From: an uncultured Peptostreptococcaceae bacterium
GTDB lineage: Bacteria > Bacillota > Clostridia > Peptostreptococcales > Peptostreptococcaceae
Reading direction: 5' to 3'
DNA: 64,000 bases
Assembly (NCBI GenBank): GCA_947072565.1
Contig: CAMTIM010000044.1
Location: forward strand, 62,001-126,000
The position numbers and the translations under genes were made by a program. The notes beneath the pieces are model-generated. The model had not been told where the DNA came from. It did not search any database and was given only the letters and a program-made list of their open reading frames with translations. Shown in pieces: positions 25,938 to 35,917 of this stretch; within the stretch, counting starts at the first letter, position 1; every line of letters begins with the position of its first letter.

Positions 25938-27155
25938 TTATATTTCTACTATTTCAAATCCTGCTTTTTTAACAGCTTCTGTTATTTCAGCTATATGCTC
26001 TCTTGTGAAAGTTTCTAATACAATCTCAGCTGATTGCTTTCCTAATGCTCCACCTATTGATAATCTAGCTAAGTTAGCACTTAATATGTTTCCATTGTGC
26101 TCACTTATTATTTTAGTTAATTCAGCAAGTCCGCCTGGCTTATCTTGTATTATTGTGTTGAATGCATATCTTCTTCCTTCTTTAGCTAAAGCAGTTCCTA
26201 TTACTCTGTATAATGTGTTAACATCAACGTTTCCACCAGATATTATACAAACTACGTTTTCCCCTTCTTGAGGTACGTATTTTTTATTTAATAAAGCTGC
26301 TGTAGTTACTGCCCCTGAACCTTCAGCTACAACCTTTTGATTTTCCATTAAGAATAACATTCCTTGTGCTATTTCAGCTTCTTCTACAACTACAACTTCG
26401 TCAACTAATTCTTTTATTATTTCAAAAGTCATATCCCCTGGAGTTTTAACAGCTATACCATCTGCTATTGTAGTATCTTTAAATGCAGTAGTAACTTTTC
26501 CATTTTTAACTGATTCTTGCATTGAAGGTATGTTTGCAGTTTGAACCCCAATTATTTTTACGTTAGGATTTAAAGCTTTAGCAGCTACAGCTACACCAGC
26601 GATTATTCCCCCACCACCAATTGGACATAATATAGTGTCTACTTTGTCATTTAATTGTTCAAATATCTCAAGTGCCATAGTTCCTTGTCCTGCTATAACT
26701 TCTTTATCGTTGAATGGGTGTAAGAAAGTAGCTCCACTTTCTTTTTGTAATTCAACAGCTTTTGCATAAGCATCATCATATACTAATCCATTTAATACTA
26801 CTTCTGCTCCGTATCCCTTAGTTGCGGTAACCTTTGCAAGTGGTGCAGTAGCTGGCATTACTATTGTAGCTTTTATTCCACTCATTCTAGCTCCTAGTGC
26901 AACACCTTGTGCATGGTTTCCAGCACTTGATGCTATAACACCGTTTGCCTTTTCTTGTTCAGTTAAGTTAGCTATCTTATTACAAGCTCCTCTTACTTTG
27001 AAAGAACCTGTTTTTTGTAAGTTTTCACATTTATAGAAAACATTTGCCCCTGTCATAGTGCTAAGCTTAACACTCTCTAGTACATCTGTCTTTTTTACTA
27101 TATCTTTTATAGTTTCTCTAGCATTTTGTATATCTTGTAAAGTAACTTTTGTCAT
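25938..27155 (-). CDS. ilvA: Threonine deaminase (PLP-dependent, with ACT domain)
   Basis: It converts threonine to 2-oxobutyrate and ammonia. The PLP lysine is in the KTGSFKVRGACNK motif, and the phosphate-binding loop is CPIGGGGIIAGVAVAA. A single C-terminal ACT domain (~325-405, NTIIQDKPGGLAELTKIIS) suggests allosteric control. The form is the roughly 400-residue type common in clostridia, biosynthetic or catabolic. A longer frame opens at 27236, but the ATG at 27155 has the AGGGAGATAAATAAA site and matches the family N-terminus, giving 405 residues. No other ilv gene is near, so catabolic (tdcB-like) use is equally possible. Confidence 0.93.
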   Translation of the reverse strand: MTKVTLQDIQNARETIKDIVKKTDVLESVKLSTMTGANVFYKCENLQKTGSFKVRGACNKIANLTEQEKANGVIASSAGNHAQGVALGARMSGIKATIVMPATAPLAKVTATKGYGAEVVLNGLVYDDAYAKAVELQKESGATFLHPFNDKEVIAGQGTMALEIFEQLNDKVDTILCPIGGGGIIAGVAVAAKALNPNVKIIGVQTANIPSMQESVKNGKVTTAFKDTTIADGIAVKTPGDMTFEIIKELVDEVVVVEEAEIAQGMLFLMENQKVVAEGSGAVTTAALLNKKYVPQEGENVVCIISGGNVDVNTLYRVIGTALAKEGRRYAFNTIIQDKPGGLAELTKIISEHNGNILSANLARLSIGGALGKQSAEIVLETFTREHIAEITEAVKKAGFEIVEI

Positions 27156-27500
27156 TTTATTTATCTCCCTTATAGTAAAGTTAATTATTTCATTTCTAAC
27201 AATTCCTATTCTATACTTTTTTTTTACATAAATCAACAGGAAATCGCTTTTTCATAATTTTTTTATTTTTCTAAATTCAGTGTAAAATTAATACAATTTA
27301 ATCAATTGCTTTAATTGTTAAATTTTTATTCATATTTCATCTTATTTTATAATGTTTGCAGTATATTTTAATATATTTTGAAGCTTGTAATTTATTAATT
27401 TTAATTTAACAAAATTTTAGTTTTAATTTTATAATGTTTTATTCTTTTTTATAATTATTATAACTCATATTTCACATTTTATGATTTTATTTTTCATAAA
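27156..27500. other. AT-rich intergenic region without a gene
   Basis: About 340 bases of very AT-rich DNA between ilvA and the leuS terminator. It should contain the ilvA promoter. I see no convincing ORF, RNA or operator. Confidence 0.7.
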
Positions 27501-27540
27501 TAAAAAAAGGAGAAAACTATAAAATTTTCTCCTTTTTTTA
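27501..27540. terminator. Terminator of leuS
   Basis: AAAAAAAGGAGAAAA ... TTTTCTCCTTTTTTT is a symmetric hairpin with T runs on both strands, 10 bases past the leuS stop. Confidence 0.9.
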
Positions 27541-27549
27541 TTTAAAATT

Positions 27550-29970
27550 TTATTTAACTACTATGTTAACTAGCTTCTTAGGAACTGCAACTACTTTTAC
27601 AATAGTTTTTCCTTCAACTAAAGCTTTTATTTTTTCATCATTCATAGCAGCTTCTTGCATTTCTTCTCTAGAAATGTTAGCTCCTATACTTAATTTACCT
27701 CTAACTTTACCATTTACTTGAACTACAACTTCAACTTCATCTTTAACTAACGCAGTTTCGTCATATTTAGGCCAAGATATGTTGAAGATACTTCCTTCTT
27801 TACCTATCATAGTCCATAGCTCTTCACCCATATGAGGTGCAAATGGTGCTATTATTGAAACTATTACTTCTACTGCTTCTTTTATAACACCTTCATTTCT
27901 ATTTTCTAACTCTTTATACTTATACATTTCATTTATTAATTCCATTAAAGCTGATATTGCAGTATTGAAACCAAATTTTTCACTTAAGTCTTGTGTTACT
28001 TTCTTAAGAGTTGCATTTATAGTATATCTCATAGCTTTATCTTCTTTAGTTAATTCACCTGTTTTCACATCAGATTTAGCTATTTCTGATAATTCATCAA
28101 CTAATCTATAAACTCTATTTAAGAATCTAAAGCATCCTTCAACACCTTGTTCTGACCAATCTAAATCTCTTTCTGGTGGAGCTGCAAATAATACAAATAA
28201 TCTAGCAGTATCTGCTCCAAATTCATTTATTATTTCTATCGGCGAAACAACATTACCTTTTGACTTACTCATTTTAGTTCCTTCTTTAAGTACCATACCT
28301 TGAGTAAGTAAGTTTTTAAATGGTTCATTAAAGTCTATCATTCCCATTTCATTAAATGCTTTAACAAAGAATCTTGAATAAAGTAAATGCATTATAGCAT
28401 GTTCTACTCCACCTATATATTGATCTACTGGCATCCACTTGTTAGCTACATCTTTTCCAAATGGTTCATTAGTATTCTTAGGATCTACATATCTTAAGAA
28501 GTACCAAGAAGAATCAACAAATGTATCCATTGTATCAACTTCTCTTCTAGCTGGCTTTCCACAACAAGGACAAGTAGCATTCATAAATTCTTTTGAAGTA
28601 GTAAGAGGAGATTCTCCTTTTCCAGTAAATTCTATATCGGTAGGTAATAATATTGGTAAATTCTCTTTCTTCTCTGGAACTAAACCACACTCTTCACAGT
28701 AAACTACAGGTATAGGACATCCCCAGTATCTTTGTCTAGAAAGTAACCAGTCTCTTAATCTATAATTAACTGTTTTCTTTCCTACTTTTATTTCTTCTAT
28801 TTTATTAACTATTCCTTCAAATCCTTTTGACACTTCTAAACCATCAAATTCTCCAGAGTTAATCATCTTTTCATCTTCATCTATAACTTGTGCTACATCT
28901 AAGTTATATTTAGCAGCAAATTCTGCATCTCTTTCGTCATGAGCTGGAACTGCCATAACTGCACCAGTTCCATAGTCAGCAAGAACATAGTTTGCAATCC
29001 ATAGAGGAACTTTATTTCCGTTTAATGGATTTATAACATATTTACCTATAAACATTCCTTCTTTTTCTACATCGCTTGAAGTTCTTTCTATTTCAGTCAT
29101 AGTGTGCATTTTAGTTACAAATGCATCAACTTGAGCTTCATATTCTGTTCCTTTTACTAACTCTTTAACTAATTCATGTTCTGGAGCAAGAACCATATAA
29201 GTAACTCCATAAGTAGTATCCGGTCTAGTTGTAAATACTGTTACAGATTTATCAATTCCATCTATATCAAAAGTTATCTCCGCTCCAGTACTTTTTCCTA
29301 TCCAGTTCTTTTGCATTGTTTTAACTTTTTCTGGCCATCCAGTTAAAGTGTCTAAATCATTTAATAATTCTTCTGCAAAGTGAGTTGTTTTAAAATACCA
29401 TTGCTCTAAATCTTTTTTAACAACTACGGAATCACATCTTTCACATTGTCCTTGAACAACTTGCTCATTAGCAAGAACTGTTTCGCAAGATGGACACCAG
29501 TTAACAAAAGATTTCTTTTTGTATGCTAATCCATGTTCTAAGAATTTTAAGAATATTTCTTGAGTAAATTTATAATATTCAGGTGTAGATGTAGCTATTT
29601 CTCTATCCCAATCATAGCTAAGTCCTAATAATTTTAATTGACCCTTCATATCTTCTATATTTTCCATAGTCCACTTATGAGGGTGTATTCCATGCTTTAT
29701 AGCTGCATTTTCTGCTGGAAGACCAAATGAGTCCCATCCCATTGGATGAAGAACGTTAAAACCTTCCATCTTTTTAAATCTAGCTATAACATCACCTATT
29801 GAATAATTTCTTACATGTCCCATGTGTATCTTTCCTGATGGGTATGGTAACATCTCTAATGTGTAATAATTTGGTTTTGATGAATCTTGTGTATTAGTTT
29901 TGTATTGCTCATTTTCTACCCAAGTTTTTTGCCATTTAGCTTCAACTTCATTCGGTTTATAAACGTTCAT
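27550..29970 (-). CDS. leuS: Leucyl-tRNA synthetase
   Basis: LeuRS charges tRNA-Leu. The 806-residue length is typical for bacteria. Class I motifs are [16 protein letters not shown] (HIGH) and [12 protein letters not shown] (KMSKS). The CP1 editing domain has [19 protein letters not shown]. Zinc-type Cys pairs appear at [12 protein letters not shown] and CERCDS. The start follows AGGAGGTAGTTAT. A T-box leader upstream controls it, and tRNA-Leu(GAG), a possible effector, is also in this window. Confidence 0.98.
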   Translation of the reverse strand: MNVYKPNEVEAKWQKTWVENEQYKTNTQDSSKPNYYTLEMLPYPSGKIHMGHVRNYSIGDVIARFKKMEGFNVLHPMGWDSFGLPAENAAIKHGIHPHKWTMENIEDMKGQLKLLGLSYDWDREIATSTPEYYKFTQEIFLKFLEHGLAYKKKSFVNWCPSCETVLANEQVVQGQCERCDSVVVKKDLEQWYFKTTHFAEELLNDLDTLTGWPEKVKTMQKNWIGKSTGAEITFDIDGIDKSVTVFTTRPDTTYGVTYMVLAPEHELVKELVKGTEYEAQVDAFVTKMHTMTEIERTSSDVEKEGMFIGKYVINPLNGNKVPLWIANYVLADYGTGAVMAVPAHDERDAEFAAKYNLDVAQVIDEDEKMINSGEFDGLEVSKGFEGIVNKIEEIKVGKKTVNYRLRDWLLSRQRYWGCPIPVVYCEECGLVPEKKENLPILLPTDIEFTGKGESPLTTSKEFMNATCPCCGKPARREVDTMDTFVDSSWYFLRYVDPKNTNEPFGKDVANKWMPVDQYIGGVEHAIMHLLYSRFFVKAFNEMGMIDFNEPFKNLLTQGMVLKEGTKMSKSKGNVVSPIEIINEFGADTARLFVLFAAPPERDLDWSEQGVEGCFRFLNRVYRLVDELSEIAKSDVKTGELTKEDKAMRYTINATLKKVTQDLSEKFGFNTAISALMELINEMYKYKELENRNEGVIKEAVEVIVSIIAPFAPHMGEELWTMIGKEGSIFNISWPKYDETALVKDEVEVVVQVNGKVRGKLSIGANISREEMQEAAMNDEKIKALVEGKTIVKVVAVPKKLVNIVVK

Positions 29971-29996
29971 ATAACTACCTCCTATGTATTTTTATA

Positions 29997-30190
29997 TAAA
30001 AAAATCCCCACCACTAAACATACGTTTAGGGACGAGGATTATATTCGCGGTACCACCCTAATTAGCCTATTTCTAGACTCTCTTAGATAGTTTTTATGCC
30101 AACTACGGCCAAATAGATTTTCTCTAGCAAGTTCAAAGATATATTTTACTAGTTTTCACCACCACTAGTTCTCTGAAAAAACACATTCTT
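29997..30190 (-). promoter_or_regulatory. T-box leader of leuS (probable Leu CUU specifier)
   Basis: The minus strand has the stem I landmark CTAGTGGTGGTGA and the conserved antiterminator sequence GGGTGGTACCGCG (30046-30058). The terminator AATCC...GGATT with a T run is at 29997-30040. A TTTGAACTTGC segment in stem I suggests CUU as the specifier codon, pairing by wobble with tRNA-Leu(GAG). Uncharged tRNA-Leu would stabilise the antiterminator and allow leuS transcription. T-box identity is firm; the specifier is inferred. Confidence 0.92.
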
Positions 30191-30242
30191 TTACTACTCT
30201 AGTCTATTTAATAATTTTAAGTTTTAAATTATGATATCAGTT

Positions 30243-30605
30243 TTATGCTAGTGTGTCAACATCTATACGAGGAGCATCAGCCCATAATTTTTCTAGCTTA
30301 TAGTACTCTCTACTTTCCTCATCAAATACATGAACCATAACATCGCCATAATCAAGAAGTATCCAGTTTTGAGCTCCATGTCCTTCTTTTCCTCTTGGTT
30401 CTATTCCAAGCTTAGTTAATTCATCTTCAACATTGTCAGTTATAGCCTTAACTTGTCTTTGAGATCCAGCTGTAGCTATAACAAAATAATCACATAAGCT
30501 AGACATATCTCCTATTTTTATTATAGATATATCTTGTCCTATTTTATCATCTATTGCATCATATATAACTTTCGTAATTTGTTCTACTGTCATATTGTTA
30601 GTCAT
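30243..30605 (-). CDS. rsfS: Ribosomal silencing factor RsfS
   Basis: RsfS binds ribosomal protein L14 and blocks subunit joining during starvation. The 120-residue frame has the DUF143 hallmarks DISIIKIGDMSSLCDYFVIA, GHGAQNWILLDYGDVMVHVF and YYKLEKLWADAP. A longer frame begins at 30632, but the GGAAGG site lies inside it, so ATG at 30605 is used. Third gene of nadD-yqeK-rsfS, a common Firmicute order. Confidence 0.95.
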   Translation of the reverse strand: MTNNMTVEQITKVIYDAIDDKIGQDISIIKIGDMSSLCDYFVIATAGSQRQVKAITDNVEDELTKLGIEPRGKEGHGAQNWILLDYGDVMVHVFDEESREYYKLEKLWADAPRIDVDTLA

Positions 30606-30700
30606 ATTTTTTCCTTCCTTTCCTAATTTCAAACATATTTAACTATTATACCATAAATATTGATTTATAGACTATGCTATTTTAATATTTAGTTTTATTA

Positions 30701-31279
30701 TTACCTTAATGCTTGTTTTTGTTGCATAAGATAATTTCTAGCTTCTATAGTTCTTGGATGAATTAGTTGTTGATTGTCTATAACAAATTTTATAGTATTA
30801 TTAAAAGAAATTAATAAAGCTTCATCTAAGCTGCCTTCATAAGTTAATTCTCTTAATAATTCTACACCAGGAAAGCTTCTATCATCTTCTATTAAGTCTG
30901 CTATATAAAGTATTTTTTCTAATAAATTCATATTTTGTTTTCCTGTAGTATGATATTTAACTGCATTTATAATTTCTTCATCTTCTATCTTAAACTCATA
31001 CTTAGCAATATAGTAACCGATTACACTATGAGATAATGCCAAATTATTTTTTTCTAAATCATCTAACTCTATTTTATACTTAGTTACATAATAATTTACT
31101 TCTTCTTTATTTAAATATTTTGCGCAATCATGAACCATGCCTGCTAAATAAGCTTTTTCTTTATCATAATTATATATTTCACTAAGTTTAATTGAAGTAT
31201 TAGCCACGTTTAAAGAATGTTTAAATCTTTTTTTAGGTAACATTTTTTCCAATTGTTTATTAATATAATCTAAATTCAT
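30701..31279 (-). CDS. yqeK: YqeK-type HD-domain phosphohydrolase (Ap4A hydrolase)
   Basis: The 192 residues hold an HD domain with metal ligands in KHSLNVANT, GMVHDCAKYL, SHSVIGYYI and YIADLIEDDR. YqeK proteins are reported to cleave diadenosine tetraphosphate symmetrically. It lies 20 bases after nadD and before rsfS. The start follows GGAGAGAAATAA. Confidence 0.94.
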   Translation of the reverse strand: MNLDYINKQLEKMLPKKRFKHSLNVANTSIKLSEIYNYDKEKAYLAGMVHDCAKYLNKEEVNYYVTKYKIELDDLEKNNLALSHSVIGYYIAKYEFKIEDEEIINAVKYHTTGKQNMNLLEKILYIADLIEDDRSFPGVELLRELTYEGSLDEALLISFNNTIKFVIDNQQLIHPRTIEARNYLMQQKQALR

Positions 31280-31299
31280 TTATTTCTCTCCATTTGTTT

Positions 31300-31983
31300 T
31301 TATTCATTTTTGTACAAAGAATTCTTAGATATATAATTTTCAACATATTCAGGTACTAAATATCTTATTGATTTATTTTCCTTTAATTGATCTCTTATAT
31401 ATGTTGAAGATATGTCTAGAGATGGAACATAGACACTTATAATCTTTGCATTATATTTATTTTTTAATTTTTCTATTTTTTCTTGCGATCTTAATAAACT
31501 TATCCCCGGTCTAGTTGCTGCTATAAATGTAGCCAATTTGAAATTTTCCTCTACATTTTTCCATGTCTCAATATCACATATAGCATCTGCCCCTGTTATA
31601 AAAAATATATCTATATTATCATAAGCTTTTTTAAGATATCTTAATGTATCTACTGTATATGTTTTTTCTTCCTTCTTAATTTCTATATCCCAAACTAAAA
31701 AATCATCATTACTTGAGGTTGCAAGATTAACCATATTATATCTATCATATTTGTCAGTTATATTACCTAACTTATGAGGCGGATTTCCTGATGGTATAAA
31801 GATAATCTTATCTAATTTATATTTATCCCTAATAAATTCAGCAGTAGCCAAATGCGCATAATGGATTGGGTCAAATGTTCCACCCATTATACCTATCTTA
31901 TTTTTCTTACAATCCTTTTTAAATTTTTCTAATTTAATAGTATTTTTTATCTCTGCTTCCTTAATTAGATTACCAATACTCAT
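31300..31983 (-). CDS. nadD: Nicotinate-nucleotide adenylyltransferase NadD, N-terminally extended
   Basis: NadD joins nicotinate mononucleotide to AMP in NAD synthesis. The nucleotidyltransferase motif GIMGGTFDPIHYAHLATAEF and the later SSTYIRDQLKEN (ISSTxIR) are intact. The core begins at about residue 30. The first 28 residues (rich in Lys/Glu, ending FKKDCKKN) are extra relative to the usual ~200-residue enzyme. The AAGGAGATTTAAA site directly before the ATG at 31983 supports this longer start. Confidence 0.95.
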   Translation of the reverse strand: MSIGNLIKEAEIKNTIKLEKFKKDCKKNKIGIMGGTFDPIHYAHLATAEFIRDKYKLDKIIFIPSGNPPHKLGNITDKYDRYNMVNLATSSNDDFLVWDIEIKKEEKTYTVDTLRYLKKAYDNIDIFFITGADAICDIETWKNVEENFKLATFIAATRPGISLLRSQEKIEKLKNKYNAKIISVYVPSLDISSTYIRDQLKENKSIRYLVPEYVENYISKNSLYKNE

Positions 31984-32102
31984 TTTAAATCTCCTTTACA
32001 GCAATTATATTATTATTGTATCATTATTTTTATAATATTAAAGGTTATAAATTGTTTTTTAGTATATACTTATAGTTATACACAATATAAAGGAGATTTT
32101 TA

Positions 32103-32741
32103 ATGGCTATAATTACTAAAATAGAAGCACAAAAAAAACGTGATGACAGAGTTAATATTTATGTAGATGAAGAATTTTTTATGGCTATATTTGCTGAATT
32201 AGTATACACTTTTAATTTAAAAAAAGGCATGACTATAGAAGAAGAAAATTTAAAAAATATATTAAATGAAGAAATGTATATTAAAGCTAAAAATAAAGCT
32301 TTAAACATTTTAGCTAAAGCAGATCAATCAGAAAAAAAAATAAAGCAAAAATTATCTGCAGATTTTGAAGATGATATAATAGATATGGTTATAGAATTTT
32401 TAAAGAAAAATAAATTTGTTGATGATGATTTATTAGCACAAAAAATAGTTAATACTAATGTTAATTTAAATAGATGTGGTAAAAATAAAATCAAACAAAA
32501 TTTATATAATAAAGGTATCGATAAAGAATCTATTGACGAAGCTATATCTGATATAGATAATGATGTTGAGTTTGAAAATGCACTTTATTTAGGTCAAAAA
32601 AGATATGAAAGAGTTAAAAACGAAGATAAAAGAAAAATATATCAAAAAATTTCTCAACATCTTTCTTATAAAGGATTTAATTATGATATTATAAAAAGAG
32701 TATTAAATAAACTTTTAAATGATGACGAATTTAATATGTAA
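32103..32741 (+). CDS. recX: RecX regulatory protein
   Basis: RecX modulates RecA filaments. The 212 residues follow the family pattern of three-helix repeats, for instance NILAKADQSEKKIKQKLSA, INRCGKNKIKQNL-like segments and KIYQKISQHLSYKGFNYD. Start follows AAAGGAGATTTTTA. It is divergent from nadD. The next small ORF follows within about 30 bases. Confidence 0.88.
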   Translation: MAIITKIEAQKKRDDRVNIYVDEEFFMAIFAELVYTFNLKKGMTIEEENLKNILNEEMYIKAKNKALNILAKADQSEKKIKQKLSADFEDDIIDMVIEFLKKNKFVDDDLLAQKIVNTNVNLNRCGKNKIKQNLYNKGIDKESIDEAISDIDNDVEFENALYLGQKRYERVKNEDKRKIYQKISQHLSYKGFNYDIIKRVLNKLLNDDEFNM

Positions 32742-32773
32742 TACGTTTATTAGTTATTGTAGGAGGATTTATT

Positions 32774-32869
32774 TTGAGTGAAGTTAAAAGATTATTAATA
32801 GCTGCTATTGCATTAGCAATAGGAATATATAACATTGTTCAACTGTACAGACAAGATAGTATAAAGTAA
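32774..32869 (+). CDS. 31-residue predicted single-pass membrane peptide
   Basis: A short frame starts with TTG at 32774, 8 bases after a perfect AGGAGG. It encodes MSEVKRLLIAAIALAIGIYN and then IVQLYRQDSIK. The middle ~17 residues form one hydrophobic helix with basic residues on both sides. The strong ribosome site, the clean hydrophobic segment and a terminator straight after it make translation likely. No function is assigned. It is probably co-transcribed with recX. Confidence 0.65.
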   Translation: MSEVKRLLIAAIALAIGIYNIVQLYRQDSIK

Positions 32870-32873
32870 ACTT

Positions 32874-32906
32874 CAAGAGATTATTAAATAATAATCTCTT
32901 TTTTGC
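32874..32906 (+). terminator. Terminator after recX and the small ORF
   Basis: AGAGATTATT-AAAT-AATAATCTCTTTTTT is a perfect 10-bp stem plus T run, five bases past the small ORF. Confidence 0.9.
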
Positions 32907-33029
32907 TATAAATTTTTAATTTATAAACAACAACTTAATGTATTGCAAAAGTCATTGTACAAACAATGATAATAATTATACTTTAAAACGTAGATACTAT
33001 ATTTACTACTAATATATAAGGAGAAATTT

Positions 33030-33947
33030 ATGATAGATTTAGTTTTACTTGGATGCGGCGGTAATATGCCTATGCCTAATAGGTTTTTATCTTCTTTATT
33101 TATAAATTATAGGGGCAGAAAGATACTTATAGATTGTGGTGAAGGAACTCAAATTTCCATGAAAATGAAGAATTGTGGTTTTAAGAATATAGATTTAATA
33201 TGCATAACACATCTCCACGGAGACCATCTTAACGGACTCATAGGGCTCTTATCTACCATCGCCAATAGTTCCCGAACGGAAGACTTAACTATAGTTGGAC
33301 CACTTGGAATTAATAAACATTTAGACGCCATTAAAGTACTTGTTGGATACTTGCCATATAATTTAAATGTTATTGAGAATCCTAATGGACCTTTTTCTTT
33401 ATGCCATGAGTATTTAAATGATATTGAGATTTCAACTATTAAACTAGAACATTCAACAGAATGTTTGGGATATAGCTTATACTTTAACCGAAGACCAAAG
33501 TTTAATAAAGATAAAGCAGTTTTAAACAATGTACCTACTATTTTATGGCAAAAGCTTCAAGCAGGCAAAAATATTATATTTAATGATGCTGAATATAAAC
33601 CTGAAATGGTTTTAGGAGATAATAGAGAAGGTATTAAAGTTAGTTTTATAACAGATACCAGACCTATACTTTCAATTCCTGAATTTATAAAAAATAGTGA
33701 TTTATTAGTTTGTGAGGCTATGTATGGAGATGATTTAGATATTTCTAAAGCTATTAAAAACAGTCATATGACTTTTAAAGAAGCTGCAAAGTTAGCAAAG
33801 TTAGGTAATGTTAACAAACTACTCTTAACACACTTTAGTCCTTCTCTTGAAGATCCTAATAGATATATAGATAATGCTACTAGCGTATTTAAAAATACAA
33901 TAATAGGATATGATAGATTAGAGCTTAACTTAAACTTTAAAGAGTAA
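33030..33947 (+). CDS. rnz: Ribonuclease Z (tRNA 3' endonuclease)
   Basis: RNase Z cuts tRNA precursors lacking encoded CCA. The 305-residue short form has the metal motif ITHLHGDHLNGLIGLL, the His in LEHSTECLGY, the Asp in FITDTRPI and the C-terminal LLLTHFSP. Start follows AAGGAGAAATTT. It shares a bidirectional terminator with the convergent flavoprotein gene. Confidence 0.95.
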   Translation: MIDLVLLGCGGNMPMPNRFLSSLFINYRGRKILIDCGEGTQISMKMKNCGFKNIDLICITHLHGDHLNGLIGLLSTIANSSRTEDLTIVGPLGINKHLDAIKVLVGYLPYNLNVIENPNGPFSLCHEYLNDIEISTIKLEHSTECLGYSLYFNRRPKFNKDKAVLNNVPTILWQKLQAGKNIIFNDAEYKPEMVLGDNREGIKVSFITDTRPILSIPEFIKNSDLLVCEAMYGDDLDISKAIKNSHMTFKEAAKLAKLGNVNKLLLTHFSPSLEDPNRYIDNATSVFKNTIIGYDRLELNLNFKE

Positions 33948-33980
33948 TTAAATTTTTAATTTTTAATTATTTTATATTAA

Positions 33981-34021
33981 TAAAAAGCAAACTATAATAA
34001 ATATTATAATTTGCTTTTTAT
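33981..34021. terminator. Bidirectional terminator between rnz and the flavoprotein gene
   Basis: AAAAAGCAAA-CTATAAT ... ATTATAA-TTTGCTTTTT stem with T runs on both strands, between convergent genes. Confidence 0.85.
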
Positions 34022-34027
34022 GATTTA

Positions 34028-35362
34028 TTATTTACATACATTTCCTGCTACATTTAACACGTCCCACGTTCTTGCAAATGGTGGTGCATAACATAAATCT
34101 AACATACCCAGTTGGCTAGTTGTTAGCTTTGCAAATATAGCTGTTGCTATTACATTTGTTCTTTGAACTGCATCTTTATATCCAGCTACTTGACCACCTA
34201 ATATTACTTTTGTTTTAGCGTCATAAACAAGTTTGACATATATTTTATTTCTCCCCGGATAATAGTTTGTTTGATTAAAATCAGATATAAATTTAACTTT
34301 AACATCTAACCCAAGCTTTTGTGCTTGACTCTCTGTAATACCAGTTGAACCAGCTTCCATATCTAAGACTTTTAAACAGCTTGAGCCTAGCGAACCTTGG
34401 AACGTATTATTAGCCCCAGCTAAGTTTTCCCCAACTATTCTTCCTAGTTTATTAGCTCCCGTTGCTAATGGTACATAAGTGTCTTTGCCACTAACTATAT
34501 TTTGTATAGTTGCACAGTCTCCCGCTGCATATATATCTTTTATTGATGTTTTACCAAATTCATCAACTATTATTGCACCGTTTGGCAACATTTCTATTCC
34601 ACTGTCTTTTAAGAATGATGTGTTTGGTCTAACACCAGTCGCTATTATAACTACATCAGCATCGATTTGCCCTTTATTAGTTATAACTTTTTCTACCTTA
34701 GTTTGTCCAATTAATTCTGACACTAGTTCTTCTAGTCTCAAGTCTACATCGTGTTTTCTTATTTGTTCTTCTAATACGTCTGTTATCTCCTTGTCAAAAA
34801 CTTGTTCTAATATTCTGTTGCCAGATTGGAATACAGTTACATTTTTACCCAGCTTTTTAGCAGCTTCAACTGCTTCTAATCCTATAAATCCAGCACCTAT
34901 TATTACAATGTTTTTATTTTCTTCTCTATTAAAAAGTTCTTTTACTTTTATTCCATCCTCCATACTTTTTAATGTTGAAACATTTTCTAATTGAACATTT
35001 TTTATAGGAGGTATTATACTACTAGCTCCACTTGCTATCATTAATTTATCATATGAATCTTCAAATTCAACATTAGTTTGTATATTTTTAACTGTAACTT
35101 TTTTATTAGTTACATCTACATTAACTATTTCATGAAATGTATTTAAATCAATCCCAGTTTCTCTGAATTTTTCAGGGCTTCTTGCTATCATGCTATTTGG
35201 GTCATCAAAGAATCCACCAACAAAATATGGTAATCCACAAGCTCCAAATGATACCACATCTGTTTTTTCATAAACTACAACTTCATAGCTTGGCTGCATT
35301 CTTTTTAATTTTACAGCAGCACTCATACCAGCTGCAACGGCCCCTACTATTATAACTCTCAT
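34028..35362 (-). CDS. CoA-disulfide reductase / NADH oxidase family flavoprotein
   Basis: This 444-residue pyridine-nucleotide disulfide oxidoreductase has an FAD site (IVGAVAAGMSAAVKL) and the single redox Cys near residue 43 in SFGACGLPYFVGG. The NAD(P)H site is IIGAGFIGLEAVEAAKKLGK, and the second FAD site is DIYAAGDCAT. The single active Cys fits CoA-disulfide reductase or a peroxide/NADH oxidase (Nox). Motifs cannot separate these. No rhodanese domain is fused. Monocistronic. Confidence 0.88.
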   Translation of the reverse strand: MRVIIVGAVAAGMSAAVKLKRMQPSYEVVVYEKTDVVSFGACGLPYFVGGFFDDPNSMIARSPEKFRETGIDLNTFHEIVNVDVTNKKVTVKNIQTNVEFEDSYDKLMIASGASSIIPPIKNVQLENVSTLKSMEDGIKVKELFNREENKNIVIIGAGFIGLEAVEAAKKLGKNVTVFQSGNRILEQVFDKEITDVLEEQIRKHDVDLRLEELVSELIGQTKVEKVITNKGQIDADVVIIATGVRPNTSFLKDSGIEMLPNGAIIVDEFGKTSIKDIYAAGDCATIQNIVSGKDTYVPLATGANKLGRIVGENLAGANNTFQGSLGSSCLKVLDMEAGSTGITESQAQKLGLDVKVKFISDFNQTNYYPGRNKIYVKLVYDAKTKVILGGQVAGYKDAVQRTNVIATAIFAKLTTSQLGMLDLCYAPPFARTWDVLNVAGNVCK

Positions 35363-35490
35363 CTTTGACCCTCCTAAAAATATTATATATTAAGTTTATA
35401 TTTTCATATATACCCATATGTAGCTAATATATTAACATTTTTTTATATTTAAATCTATATCATAATATATTTTTTATTTAAATTAAAATA

Positions 35491-35520
35491 TAAAAAGCAC
35501 CTGTATTTAACAGGTGCTCA
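35491..35520 (-). terminator. Terminator of obg-yhbY
   Basis: AGCACCTG-TTAAATA-CAGGTGCTTTTTA on the minus strand, immediately past the yhbY stop. Confidence 0.92.
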
Positions 35521-35527
35521 AATTTAA

Positions 35528-35899
35528 CTATCTTCTTTCCGATCTCTTTGTTGGTTTCCCTTTTTTAGTAACATTTTCAAGCTTAACTTTAGCTTTAGCT
35601 TGCTCATGTCCTGGGAATATTATTTTAGGTTCTTCTAAATTCTTTTTATATATAGTAAACTTAGACCCTATAGCTTGAACAAATTCAGCTCTTAAAGCTT
35701 CACATACTGCATTTGCAGTTTCTTTTGTATCTATTCCTGCATTTTCAAGTATTGTTACTTTTACTATTTCTCTGCTTCTTAACATATTGTCAAGTTGCTC
35801 TAAAAAGCTTTCTGTTACACCATCTTTACCTATTTGAGTAACAGGCTTTAATGTGTTTGCTACTGATCTTAAGTACGCTCTTTGTTTTCCTTTTAACAT
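35528..35899 (-). CDS. yhbY: YhbY-type CRM-domain ribosome assembly protein
   Basis: The RNA-binding CRM domain (residues ~1-97) includes LKGKQRAYLRSVANTLKPV and the GxxG-like IGKDGVTESFLEQLDNM. The protein has 123 residues, about 25 more than B. subtilis YqeI; the extra is a basic tail (KKGKPTKRSERR). It binds the pre-50S subunit. It is 18 bases after obg, which also acts in 50S assembly. Confidence 0.93.
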   Translation of the reverse strand: MLKGKQRAYLRSVANTLKPVTQIGKDGVTESFLEQLDNMLRSREIVKVTILENAGIDTKETANAVCEALRAEFVQAIGSKFTIYKKNLEEPKIIFPGHEQAKAKVKLENVTKKGKPTKRSERR

Positions 35900-35917
35900 T
35901 TTTCCACCTCTTTTATT

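Noticed and set aside
33149-33529. Open minus-strand frame of 126 codons inside rnz
   Set aside because: Antisense shadow of a well-supported gene on the plus strand.
34479-34994. Open plus-strand frame of 171 codons
   Set aside because: Antisense to the flavoprotein gene; no ribosome site, no family match.
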